Assembly: GCF_900142935.1 (NCBI RefSeq)
Contig: NZ_FSRS01000002.1
Span: forward strand, 1-64,000
Reading direction: 5' to 3'
Length of the DNA: 64,000 bases
From: Rhodovulum sp. ES.010
Lineage (GTDB): Bacteria; Pseudomonadota; Alphaproteobacteria; Rhodobacterales; Rhodobacteraceae
Shown: positions 16,212 to 23,755 of the stretch, piece by piece
Layout of the letters: each line of letters opens with the position of its first letter
Position numbering within the stretch: position 1 is the stretch's first letter
Program-made: the position numbers and the translations under genes
Notes under the pieces: model-generated
Databases searched by the model: none
Told to the model about the DNA's origin: nothing
The model's input: only the letters and a program-made list of their open reading frames with translations

Positions 16212-17444
16212 ATGGGCGAGACAGCGCGGATCGGGGTGATCGTGCCGGAATTTCCGGGCCAGACCCATACCTTCTTCTGGCGCGAGATGCAGGCGATGGA
16301 CCGGTTGGGGGTGGACCTGTCCCTGATCAGCACGCGCCGCCCCGCGGCCCGGCTGGTCTCGCATGACTGGGCCGGGGAGGCCATCGCGCGGACGACCTAC
16401 CTGGCGCCGCTCGGCCCCGGGCCGCTGGCCGCAAGCCTGCCGGCCGCCGCACTTGCGCTGCGCGACGGGATCGGGGCGCGCGCCATCGCCGCGGAGCGGG
16501 CCTGGTTCCTCAGGTCCGCGGCGCTGCACGTCCCCTTCGCCCGTCATCTCAACCGCCTCGCCCGGGCGCGCGGCTTCGGCCATGTCCACGTCCATTCCTG
16601 CGGCCGGTCGGCGCTGATCGCGATGCTGGCCCGCCGGATGGGCGGCCCGTCCTACAGCCTCACCCTGCACGGGCCGCTGTGCGACTACGGGCCGGGGCAG
16701 CGCTACAAGTGGCGCGACGCCGCTTTCGCGACCGTGGTCACCGAAACGCTGAAACGCGAGGTGGAGCGGACGGTCGCCGGGATCGGCCTGCCGCCGATCC
16801 TGGTCCAGCCGATGGGGGTCGATACCGACCGGTTCCGCCGCGACGCGCCCTATGTCCCGGCGGACCCGAAGGCGCCGGTGCGCATCTTTTCCTGCGGCCG
16901 GCTCAACCGCGTGAAAGGGCACGATCACCTGATCCGCGCCGTCGGGCGCCTGGCGCAGCAGGGGGTGGATGCGCGGCTCGAGATCGCCGGGGAGGACGAC
17001 GCGGGCGGGACCGGCTACCGCAAGACGCTCGAGACGCAGATCGCCGAGGAGGGGCTGGGGGATCGCGTGACCCTGCTCGGCGCGATCGGCCAGGGCGCCC
17101 TGCGCGACCGGCTCCTCGCGGCGCATCTCTTCGTCCTCGCGAGCCGCAGAGAGGCGCTTGGCGTCGCCTACATGGAGGCGATGGCCTGCGAATTGCCGGT
17201 GGTCGGCACGAATGCGGGCGGGGTGCCCGAGCTGATCGACCACGGGCGCAACGGGGTGCTGGTGCCCCCCGAGGACGTCGACGCCTTGGTGGCCGCGATC
17301 TCCGGGCTGCTCGCCGATCCCGACCGGGCGCGGGCGATGGGGCGGGCGGGCCGCCGGACCGTCGTCGACCGGTTCGCCGCGGCCCGCAGCGCGCAGACCC
17401 TGGTCGACGCCATCGCCGCCCATGGCGCCCCCCCGCCCCGCTAG
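16212..17444 (+). CDS. Glycosyltransferase family 4
   Basis: A 410-residue GT-B, retaining-type glycosyltransferase for the exopolysaccharide, probably at the cytoplasmic membrane face. The N-terminal acceptor domain shows VIVPEFPGQTHTFFWREMQA and the donor domain FSCGRLNRVKGHDHLIRAVG. The EX7E motif (REALGVAYMEAMA) precedes AMACELPVVGTNAGGVPELI. ATG 16212 is favoured over 16176 because homology starts at MGETARIGVI. It lies close to the convergent GT2 gene at 17468. Donor sugar cannot be read from the sequence. Confidence 0.9.
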   Translation: MGETARIGVIVPEFPGQTHTFFWREMQAMDRLGVDLSLISTRRPAARLVSHDWAGEAIARTTYLAPLGPGPLAASLPAAALALRDGIGARAIAAERAWFLRSAALHVPFARHLNRLARARGFGHVHVHSCGRSALIAMLARRMGGPSYSLTLHGPLCDYGPGQRYKWRDAAFATVVTETLKREVERTVAGIGLPPILVQPMGVDTDRFRRDAPYVPADPKAPVRIFSCGRLNRVKGHDHLIRAVGRLAQQGVDARLEIAGEDDAGGTGYRKTLETQIAEEGLGDRVTLLGAIGQGALRDRLLAAHLFVLASRREALGVAYMEAMACELPVVGTNAGGVPELIDHGRNGVLVPPEDVDALVAAISGLLADPDRARAMGRAGRRTVVDRFAAARSAQTLVDAIAAHGAPPPR

Positions 17445-17467
17445 CCCGGGGGCGCGGGCCGGGCCGC

Positions 17468-18406
17468 TCAGGCGGCCGGCGCCGCGCGGTCGCGCTCGAC
17501 CGCGGCGGTGGCCCGGGCCTTGCCGCGGATCAGGGCCCGGCGCTGCCAGGCGCGGATGAAGCGGATCAGTTCGGCATCCTGCTGGCGGGGGGCGCCGCGC
17601 AGCCAGGCCCCCAGGTAGCCCTGCAGCATCGCCAGCCCGCCGAGGATGTAGGGCGGTTCGGTCATGCGAAAGACGCAGGTCGCCGCGAAGAACAGCGGGT
17701 CGGACCCCATGTAATACTGTCCGTAGCCGTGGCGGCGCTTCCCGGTCCAGATCGAGGTCTGGCTCGACCCCATCGGGCGCAGATGCTCGAAATTGAGATC
17801 CGGGTGATCCCAGCTGACCGCGCGCCAGCCCAGTTGCCGCGCCTTGTGGCAGTCGATCGCGTCCCACATCACCTCGCGGACGAAGCCGCCGATCGCCTCG
17901 AAACAGGCGCGCCGGTAGAACTTGGTCATCCCCACCGACATCTCGTCGCCGCGCCGCTCCGAGACCAGCGCGCGGCCGCGCCGGATATAGGGCTTGCCCG
18001 AGCAGGTGCCGATGCGGGGGTCGGCCTCCATCCGCTCGACCAGCGTCTCGAAATAGCGCGGCGGCAGGTCCAGGTCGAGATCGAGCTTGCAGAGATAGGG
18101 AAAGGCGGCGGCCTCCACGCTGTCATGGCCGGCATAGAACGCCTCGATCACGCCGGGGCCCACCGCGCGATGGCCGCGGTCGGGTTTCGGCACCACCCGG
18201 ATCCAGTCGTGCCGGGCGGCGTACTCGGCCAGGATCGCCGGCGTCCCGTCGGTGGAGCCGTCGTCGACGATCACCCAGAGCGCCGGGCGCAGCGTCTGGG
18301 CCACCACGCTGTCCAGCGTGCGCCGCATATGGGCCGCCTCGTTCCGGCAGGGGGAGATCAGGAGACAGGCCCGCTCGGGCGGCGGGGGGGCGGAGGGCTC
18401 GGCCAT
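17468..18406 (-). CDS. Glycosyltransferase family 2
   Basis: A 312-residue GT-A, inverting-type glycosyltransferase. It has LLISPCRNEAAHMRRTLDSV and WVIVDDGSTDGTP (nucleotide-sugar binding), a DxD-type acidic motif in LCKLDLDLDLPPRYF and a family-typical C-terminal half (MWDAIDCHKARQLGWRAVSW). No transmembrane segment is obvious. It ends 24 bp from the GT4 gene on the other strand. It probably adds one sugar of the exopolysaccharide repeat; donor unknown. Confidence 0.9.
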   Translation of the reverse strand: MAEPSAPPPPERACLLISPCRNEAAHMRRTLDSVVAQTLRPALWVIVDDGSTDGTPAILAEYAARHDWIRVVPKPDRGHRAVGPGVIEAFYAGHDSVEAAAFPYLCKLDLDLDLPPRYFETLVERMEADPRIGTCSGKPYIRRGRALVSERRGDEMSVGMTKFYRRACFEAIGGFVREVMWDAIDCHKARQLGWRAVSWDHPDLNFEHLRPMGSSQTSIWTGKRRHGYGQYYMGSDPLFFAATCVFRMTEPPYILGGLAMLQGYLGAWLRGAPRQQDAELIRFIRAWQRRALIRGKARATAAVERDRAAPAA

Positions 18407-18908
18407 GGGGTATCTTCCGGTCGCTGCTGTGCGGAGGCGATTCGCCTACACCGGATTCATGGCCGAAATCGGCCGGCCGCGGAAAGAAAAGCATCGCCGC
18501 GGTGCCCGCGGTCCGGGGCACGGGCGACCCGAAACGCGAAACGGTCCGGCGCCTGTATGTGCATCGTTTCGTTCCGGGCAACAGTCGGGGCGACCGGTTC
18601 CGCCGCGCGGGGCTGCGGATCGCCCCCCGGCCGGTCCTTAACCCCTTGCGGTGCGTGCGTTTCGACGGGACCGCCGCGGGTATGGTGCCGCGGCCTGCAT
18701 CTGCGCAATGCCCAAGAATCGCTCAAACCGGCGCTGCCTGCGTGCAACGCGGCCCCAGGCCGCGGCAAAGGTTACGATAAGGTTGTTTGAAGAGCCAAAA
18801 TCTAATATAAATTGGAGTGTGCGATAGTGCAAAAGGGGGTCCGCCCCCAATTTGAACTTCATATTCACATCGGGGGGGGGCCCCCGACTGGAAGGGTGGG
18901 AGAGAGTA
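18407..18908. other. Intergenic region with hairpins and a G9C5 tract
   Basis: About 500 bp between divergent genes. No protein-like frame. Near the VPLPA gene are GGGGGTCCGCCCCC (about 18835-18848) and a run of nine G followed by five C (18872-18885), ending 23 bases before the ATG. The AT-rich part at 18770-18825 is the likeliest promoter for 18909. Confidence 0.5.
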
Positions 18909-19532
18909 ATGACGTCTCTTAAATATCTTGTCGCAGGTGCGGTTTTCGCCGCCTCTGCCGGTGTCGCATCTGCGGCGCCCGTCCTGTACGCGGACGCGGT
19001 ACTCGACGTGAACAAGGGCACCTGTGTGGCTCAAGCTGGTATTGGGCCGCTCGATGGCGACAACTGTGCGGTGAACCGTGATGATCCGCTTGCGGCGCTT
19101 GGTGCACCCGATGGCGACTTCTACGCGCTCGGGTTCGGCGGCGATATCACGCTGGGCTTCTCGGGGTCCCCGTTCCCCGGCGGCGAAACGACCGTTTACG
19201 AGGTAACCTTCGATCGGACCGTCGACCATGACGAAGCGGTTGATTTGTACTCGGTTCTAGGCGGTGTCGCAACCTACGTGGCTACGATATTCAACTCGCC
19301 AACCGGAACCGGCACGGCGCTTATCTCGGGCGACTTTGACTCGATCAAGCTGGTCGATGTGACCGCGGACTATTTCGCAATCGAGAATGATGGTGATCCG
19401 GCCACCAATCTCAGCTTCGATGGATTCGATGTCGCCGCGGTCGGCCTAGCGCCGATCCCGCTGCCGGCCGCCGGCCTGATGCTGCTGGCCGGTCTGGGTG
19501 GCTTGGGTGCCCTGCGCCGCAAGTCGTCCTGA
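18909..19532 (+). CDS. VPLPA-CTERM-type exosortase substrate (207 aa)
   Basis: A signal peptide (MTSLKYLVAGAVFAASAGVA, cleavage near SAA), a beta-rich extracellular domain, and the C-terminal tag APIPLPAAGLMLLAGLGGLG followed by ALRRKSS. This is a clear VPLPA-type motif with hydrophobic helix and basic tail. The start at 18909 is set by the GGGAGAG ribosome-binding site and the signal peptide; an upstream TTG at 18852 is unlikely. It is the expected substrate of XrtD (42457-44061). A rho-independent terminator follows at once, so it is probably transcribed alone. Confidence 0.88.
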   Translation: MTSLKYLVAGAVFAASAGVASAAPVLYADAVLDVNKGTCVAQAGIGPLDGDNCAVNRDDPLAALGAPDGDFYALGFGGDITLGFSGSPFPGGETTVYEVTFDRTVDHDEAVDLYSVLGGVATYVATIFNSPTGTGTALISGDFDSIKLVDVTADYFAIENDGDPATNLSFDGFDVAAVGLAPIPLPAAGLMLLAGLGGLGALRRKSS

Positions 19533-19559
19533 TCCCAGGATCGTTCGTAACACCCGGGG

Positions 19560-19589
19560 AACCCGCCGCGAGGCGGGTTTTCCTTTTTT
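19560..19589 (+). terminator. Rho-independent terminator
   Basis: AACCCGCC-GCGA-GGCGGGTT hairpin followed by TTCCTTTTTT, 28 bp after the stop of the VPLPA-type gene. Confidence 0.9.
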
Positions 19590-19601
19590 GCCGGCGGCCT
19601 T

Positions 19602-20903
19602 TCAGGGCAGGCCGAACGGGGCGGGCCTGGCGCCGCGGCCGAGCACCCAGTCATAGACCTGCGCGATCTGCCGCGCCTTGGCTTCCCAAGTGAACAGCGT
19701 CAGCGCCCGGTCCCGCGCGGCCCCGGCCAGGACGGGCAGCGCCGAAGGATCGTCAGCCAGCGCGGCCAGGTCCGCCGCCAGCCGCGCCACGATCTCCGCC
19801 CGGGTCCCGATCGGCACGGCGCGCCCGGTGTCGGGCGTCACCAGCTCGCCCGGTCCCGCGTAATCGACGATCACCGGCACCACCCCCAGCGACATCGCCT
19901 CGAGCACGACGCCGCCGCCGAATTCCCGGATCGAGGGGAAAAGCAGGATGTTGGCCGCGGCGAGCACGTCCTGCACCGCCGCGTGCGGCAGATGCCCGTG
20001 GAAGGTCACCGCCGCCCCGACCCCCAGCCGCGCCACCAGCGCCTCCAGTTCGGTGCGCATCGGCCCGTCGCCCACGATGTCGTAGCGCATCCGGCCCGCC
20101 CGCAGCAGCGGAGCGGCGGCCTCGAGCGCCATGTCGGCCCCCTTGTAGGGCACCAGCCGGCCGACGAAGGCCGCCCGCAACGGCCCCGACACGTCCTGCG
20201 CGGCAACCCGGTTAAAGCGCGCGGGATCGATGGCGTTCTCGGGGATGTAGACCCGCTTGCCGGCGCAGCGCGCGGGGATCTCGCCGGCGGTATGGCGCGA
20301 GCCCACCACGATCGCGGCGGCGGCGTCCAGCATCGCGCCGCGCCCGGGCAACGCCTTGTAGGCGCCGCGCACATAGGACAGCCATTCCCGTTCGCGCCGG
20401 CGTTCGGCGTCGAATCCCGCGGGCCAGGGCACGCCCCCGTTGAGCGGCCCCAGGACGAAGGGCACGCCGGCGCGGGCGCATTTCCGGGCGATCGGCGAGA
20501 CCGTGGTGGGCGTCAGCGGGGTGATCCGGTGGACGATGTCGTAGCGGCCGGCGCGGATGTCGTCGCCGAAGCGGCGCCAGACCAGGTGTTCGAACCAGGG
20601 ATAGGACAGCGCGTTGATCGCGGTGGTCATGGTCCAGCCGCGGCCCTGTCCCATGCGCAGGAGGCTGGCCACCCGCCAGAGCGGGCGCGCCACCGCCTCG
20701 GACTCGATCGCGGTGAACGCCCTGCCCTCCTCCAGCCCGCGGGCCAGGATCGCGTCGCGGTTGCGGACCTGGGTGACCAGGTGGGTGTCGGCGACCGCGC
20801 CAAGGGCCTGCGACAGCGACCAGCCGATCAGCGGCACGCTGACCCAGTCGGGATTGGCGGCCTCGGCGATCACTAGAACGGAAGGGGTCGACGATGGACG
20901 CAT
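19602..20903 (-). CDS. Glycosyltransferase family 4
   Basis: A 433-residue GT-B fold glycosyltransferase. The start has ASVLVIAEAAN-like strand-loop features (SVLVIAEAANPDWVSVPLIG). The linker region holds FVLGPLNGGVPWPAGF. The donor domain shows RAAFVGRLVPYKGADMALEA, the EX7E motif EFGGGVVLEAMS and PVIVDYAGPGELV. It is divergent from the SUMF1 gene at 21105, with a 200-bp shared upstream region. It likely extends the exopolysaccharide repeat; donor and linkage unknown. The C-terminus lies close to the terminator of the opposing gene. Confidence 0.9.
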   Translation of the reverse strand: MRPSSTPSVLVIAEAANPDWVSVPLIGWSLSQALGAVADTHLVTQVRNRDAILARGLEEGRAFTAIESEAVARPLWRVASLLRMGQGRGWTMTTAINALSYPWFEHLVWRRFGDDIRAGRYDIVHRITPLTPTTVSPIARKCARAGVPFVLGPLNGGVPWPAGFDAERRREREWLSYVRGAYKALPGRGAMLDAAAAIVVGSRHTAGEIPARCAGKRVYIPENAIDPARFNRVAAQDVSGPLRAAFVGRLVPYKGADMALEAAAPLLRAGRMRYDIVGDGPMRTELEALVARLGVGAAVTFHGHLPHAAVQDVLAAANILLFPSIREFGGGVVLEAMSLGVVPVIVDYAGPGELVTPDTGRAVPIGTRAEIVARLAADLAALADDPSALPVLAGAARDRALTLFTWEAKARQIAQVYDWVLGRGARPAPFGLP

Positions 20904-21104
20904 CGGCGGTTCCTACATCTGGTTCGGGGCGGCCGGCCCAGGCGCCACTGCTCTTCTCTATTCCACGAAGGACTCAAACGGTAAGGCGATCCACCTTCCC
21001 GACGGAGATGGCCACGGAACTCTTGCGCGTGTACAAACCACTCAATATCAAATCTGCAGATTTTTGGTATGTTCGGGCACGCATTCTCGGGAGGTCATAT
21101 TCGG

Positions 21105-23318
21105 ATGCGGTTTCTTTTGGGCTTCTACCTGCTCCGTGCCTTGATTCAAAACTTTTCGCGTACGATTATGGTTCTTGTGCTTGTCGGTGGGGGGGTCGCT
21201 TGGGCGGAGAACGCGTCCCTGCAGATGGAAGGGCTGGATTTCGTCACGGTTGGCTCGCCCAACAACCCCGTGGATCCAGCTACCGGCACCGGGTCCGTCT
21301 CCTACCCCTACATGATCGGCCGGTTCGAAATCACCAACTCCGATTACGCCGCCTTTCTCAATGCGGTCGAGGACCCTAGCAACCAGATAGGACTCTTCAA
21401 CCCGCTGATGCAGAGCCATTTCTGGGGCGGCATTGCGCGCGGGGAAAATCCCGAAGCGCCCTTCCGTCCGAAGCCAGGCTATTCCAATTTACCGGTTACC
21501 TTCGTGTCTTGGTTCGACGCAGTGCGTTTTGTCAACTGGCTGCATTACGGTCGTCCGGAGGGCCGCGCCGGCACGCTCGGTGTTACGGAGGGCACGCTAT
21601 CGGAGGGTGCATATGACACGACCTTTTCGGCCTTTGAGGGGATCAGCCGCAATGACGGGGCACGGTTCTGGCTGCCCTCGCTAGACGAATGGCGCAAAGC
21701 GGCATTCTACGATGGCTCCCGACATGTCTGGAACAGGTTCGCGACTGGTGCGGCCCCCTCCAACATCCCCGGGCCGGATCGGAAGAGTGCCACATTCTTC
21801 TCCGCCGGACGGTGGACGGCCCCGTTCCCGCATCTGACGCCAGCGGGATTTCACGCCAATTCGAAGAGCCCTTGGGGCACCTTTGACCAAGCGGGCAACG
21901 TGGCGGAATGGATCGAACATGCCCGCCGTTCGCAAGGAACCGCCCTCGGTGGGTCGCTCTTCATGGACAGCACGGCACTGGAATCCGATTATATCGACGG
22001 AGAGAACCCGATGAAGGAACTTTCCACCTTCGGGTTCCGCGTGGCGACCGCACGCCGCCCGTGGAGCGTGCCGGACAAGCCGGTCGTGCCACCCTCCGCC
22101 GACAGGGAGGCTCCGGTGAACCGTGCCGCCTTCTTGGGGGCCGATTACCTGCCCGTCCCGGCGAACCGGACGACCTACGATCCCGTGACGGGCCGTGGTC
22201 TGGTCTTCGACGATTTTCTAATTTCGCGTACCGAACTAACCAATACGCAATGGATAACCTTCCTGAACGAAATGGGCCCCAAGGTAGCGGAGCGGTTCTG
22301 CCTGTTCGCACCCGCCATGGAAGGCGGGCTGGTTTCTGGCTTGGAGCGGCGCCCCGAAGGAAGCAAGCCCGCCTTTCGCGTCAAGCCCGGCTGGGAGGAC
22401 CGCCCAGTTACCTATGTCTCCTGGTATGCGGCAGCCCGGTTTGCCAACTGGGCGCATTACCGGCTGACGCCCGATCCGGCCGATGATGGCCAGATCGAGG
22501 GAACCGATAAAACCGGCGCCTACGACACGCGCAACTTCCCTAAGCAATGCGGACAGGCCGGACGTCCGGAGCAGCAACCTGAATCTCGGAATCCAGGTGC
22601 TCTAGCCTTCCTTCCTACCGTGGACGAATGGTATCTTGCAGCATTTGCCGACCGCTCGGGTGGGAGCGTGACGCGGTTCTGGACCTATCCGACCCGGTCG
22701 GATCAGCCGCCCGACAACCTCGACAAGGAGATCGGCGCCAATTACCAGATCGGCCAAACCTTGGGCGAGGGTCCCCCCTACTACGTGGCTCGCGTGGATT
22801 CCTATGCCGGCTCGCCCTCGCCCTCGGGCACGTTGCAGCAGGGTGGAAATGTGTGGGAATGGGCCGAGGACTGGAAGAACCGCGGCAATGGCAGGGGCTG
22901 GCGAGGCGACGAATGGACCCGGGGCATCTTGGGCGGTAGCTTCAACTATATCGACCTCGGTCTCAATCGGCGGAACGTCGATCCCGGCGCTCCCTATCAG
23001 ATCTACCCGTTCTACGGGGTCAGGCTGGCCATGTCGCCCGATGCCCCGCCCGCGAGGAGCCTCACCTTTCCCGAGGCGCAGCCGGACGGATGGATTGCTC
23101 TGCCCCGCTACGTCTATGCCGGTTTGGAAGGGCGGCTGGCCATCCTGTTCCGCAAGGTTGCGGTCACCATGCCCTACCAAGTGCTGGCCATCCGCGCGCT
23201 TCTGATCGCGTTCGGCGTTGTAGCGACCGTTCTTGTTCTGGGCATTTTTTGGTTTGTCGGGACGCGGCTAGTGTCGCGAAGACGCAAGTCTGCAACGGGG
23301 TGCACCGACCGGCCCTGA
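21105..23318 (+). CDS. Tandem SUMF1/FGE-like domain protein with C-terminal membrane anchor
   Basis: A 737-residue protein with an N-terminal hydrophobic signal (MRFLLGFYLLRALIQNFSRT and a following hydrophobic stretch, to about residue 34). Two SUMF1/C-type-lectin-like domains follow, about 35-330 and 345-680, each with an entry motif (YPYMIGRFEITNSDYAAFLN; LVFDDFLISRTELTNTQWIT), PVTFVSWFDAVRFVNW or PVTYVSWYAAARFANW, and an exit motif (AGNVAEW; GGNVWEWAEDW then GGSFNY). A transmembrane helix (about 690-725) and a basic tail end the protein. The cysteines that bind copper in true formylglycine-generating enzymes are absent at GGSFNY, so a binding or scaffolding role is more likely than sulfatase maturation. 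ATG 21105 has GGGAGG 10 bases upstream. Confidence 0.85.
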   Translation: MRFLLGFYLLRALIQNFSRTIMVLVLVGGGVAWAENASLQMEGLDFVTVGSPNNPVDPATGTGSVSYPYMIGRFEITNSDYAAFLNAVEDPSNQIGLFNPLMQSHFWGGIARGENPEAPFRPKPGYSNLPVTFVSWFDAVRFVNWLHYGRPEGRAGTLGVTEGTLSEGAYDTTFSAFEGISRNDGARFWLPSLDEWRKAAFYDGSRHVWNRFATGAAPSNIPGPDRKSATFFSAGRWTAPFPHLTPAGFHANSKSPWGTFDQAGNVAEWIEHARRSQGTALGGSLFMDSTALESDYIDGENPMKELSTFGFRVATARRPWSVPDKPVVPPSADREAPVNRAAFLGADYLPVPANRTTYDPVTGRGLVFDDFLISRTELTNTQWITFLNEMGPKVAERFCLFAPAMEGGLVSGLERRPEGSKPAFRVKPGWEDRPVTYVSWYAAARFANWAHYRLTPDPADDGQIEGTDKTGAYDTRNFPKQCGQAGRPEQQPESRNPGALAFLPTVDEWYLAAFADRSGGSVTRFWTYPTRSDQPPDNLDKEIGANYQIGQTLGEGPPYYVARVDSYAGSPSPSGTLQQGGNVWEWAEDWKNRGNGRGWRGDEWTRGILGGSFNYIDLGLNRRNVDPGAPYQIYPFYGVRLAMSPDAPPARSLTFPEAQPDGWIALPRYVYAGLEGRLAILFRKVAVTMPYQVLAIRALLIAFGVVATVLVLGIFWFVGTRLVSRRRKSATGCTDRP

Positions 23319-23365
23319 AGCGATACCCCTCTGGTGCATGTGCACATAGTCCACACAAAATAATA

Positions 23366-23389
23366 CCCGCCCCGGCAAGCCGGGACGGG
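23366..23389 (-). terminator. Hairpin terminator downstream of the VPEID-type gene
   Basis: CCCGCCCCGGC-AA-GCCGGGACGGG forms a stem with one mismatch. Read on the minus strand it is followed by a T-rich tail (TATTATTTT). Confidence 0.65.
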
Positions 23390-23414
23390 ATACATGTTCC
23401 GGACCCTACCGGCC

Positions 23415-23600
23415 TCAGGCGGCGCGGCGGCGGCGTTCCCAGGCCAGCAGGACGATGGCGGCCACGGCGGCAACCGCCGCGGTGCCTTCCAGCGCGCTGA
23501 TTTCCGGCACCGAGCAGGGCTTGGACGGGTCGCAGGCCTGCGCGAGGCTCGCGCCGGCCATGGCCAGCCAGGTGCCGCCGGCGATGACGAGAGTACGCAT
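23415..23600 (-). CDS. Minimal VPEID-CTERM-type exosortase substrate (61 aa)
   Basis: A 61-residue protein that is almost only signals: a Sec signal peptide (MRTLVIAGGTWLAMAGASLA, cleavage near AQA), a 10-residue mature stretch with two cysteines (CDPSKPCS), then the sorting tag VPEISALEGTAAVAAVAAIV with LLAWERRRRAA. VPEID tags are the substrates of exosortase E, encoded at 56534-58144. The AAGGAG ribosome-binding site 7-8 bases upstream fixes the start. Only about 8-12 residues would remain after signal and tag removal. It lies upstream of and convergent with the SUMF1 gene. Confidence 0.85.
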   Translation of the reverse strand: MRTLVIAGGTWLAMAGASLAQACDPSKPCSVPEISALEGTAAVAAVAAIVLLAWERRRRAA

Positions 23601-23755
23601 GAACTGTGTCTCCTTGGTTGCAAAGTTGCGGGTGTCCCCCCGCCCGGTCTGTCCGAACGCAAGGCCCCCATGGGGTGCCGGCCGGTTCGCGGGGAACCGC
23701 CCGGCGCGACCGGGACGGGCCGAAGCCCGCCCCGGAAGCGGTGTCCGCCCGCCGA

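Noticed and set aside
21105..23318. True formylglycine-generating enzyme
   Set aside because: The expected cysteine positions are replaced (GGSFNY) and no sulfatase gene accompanies it.
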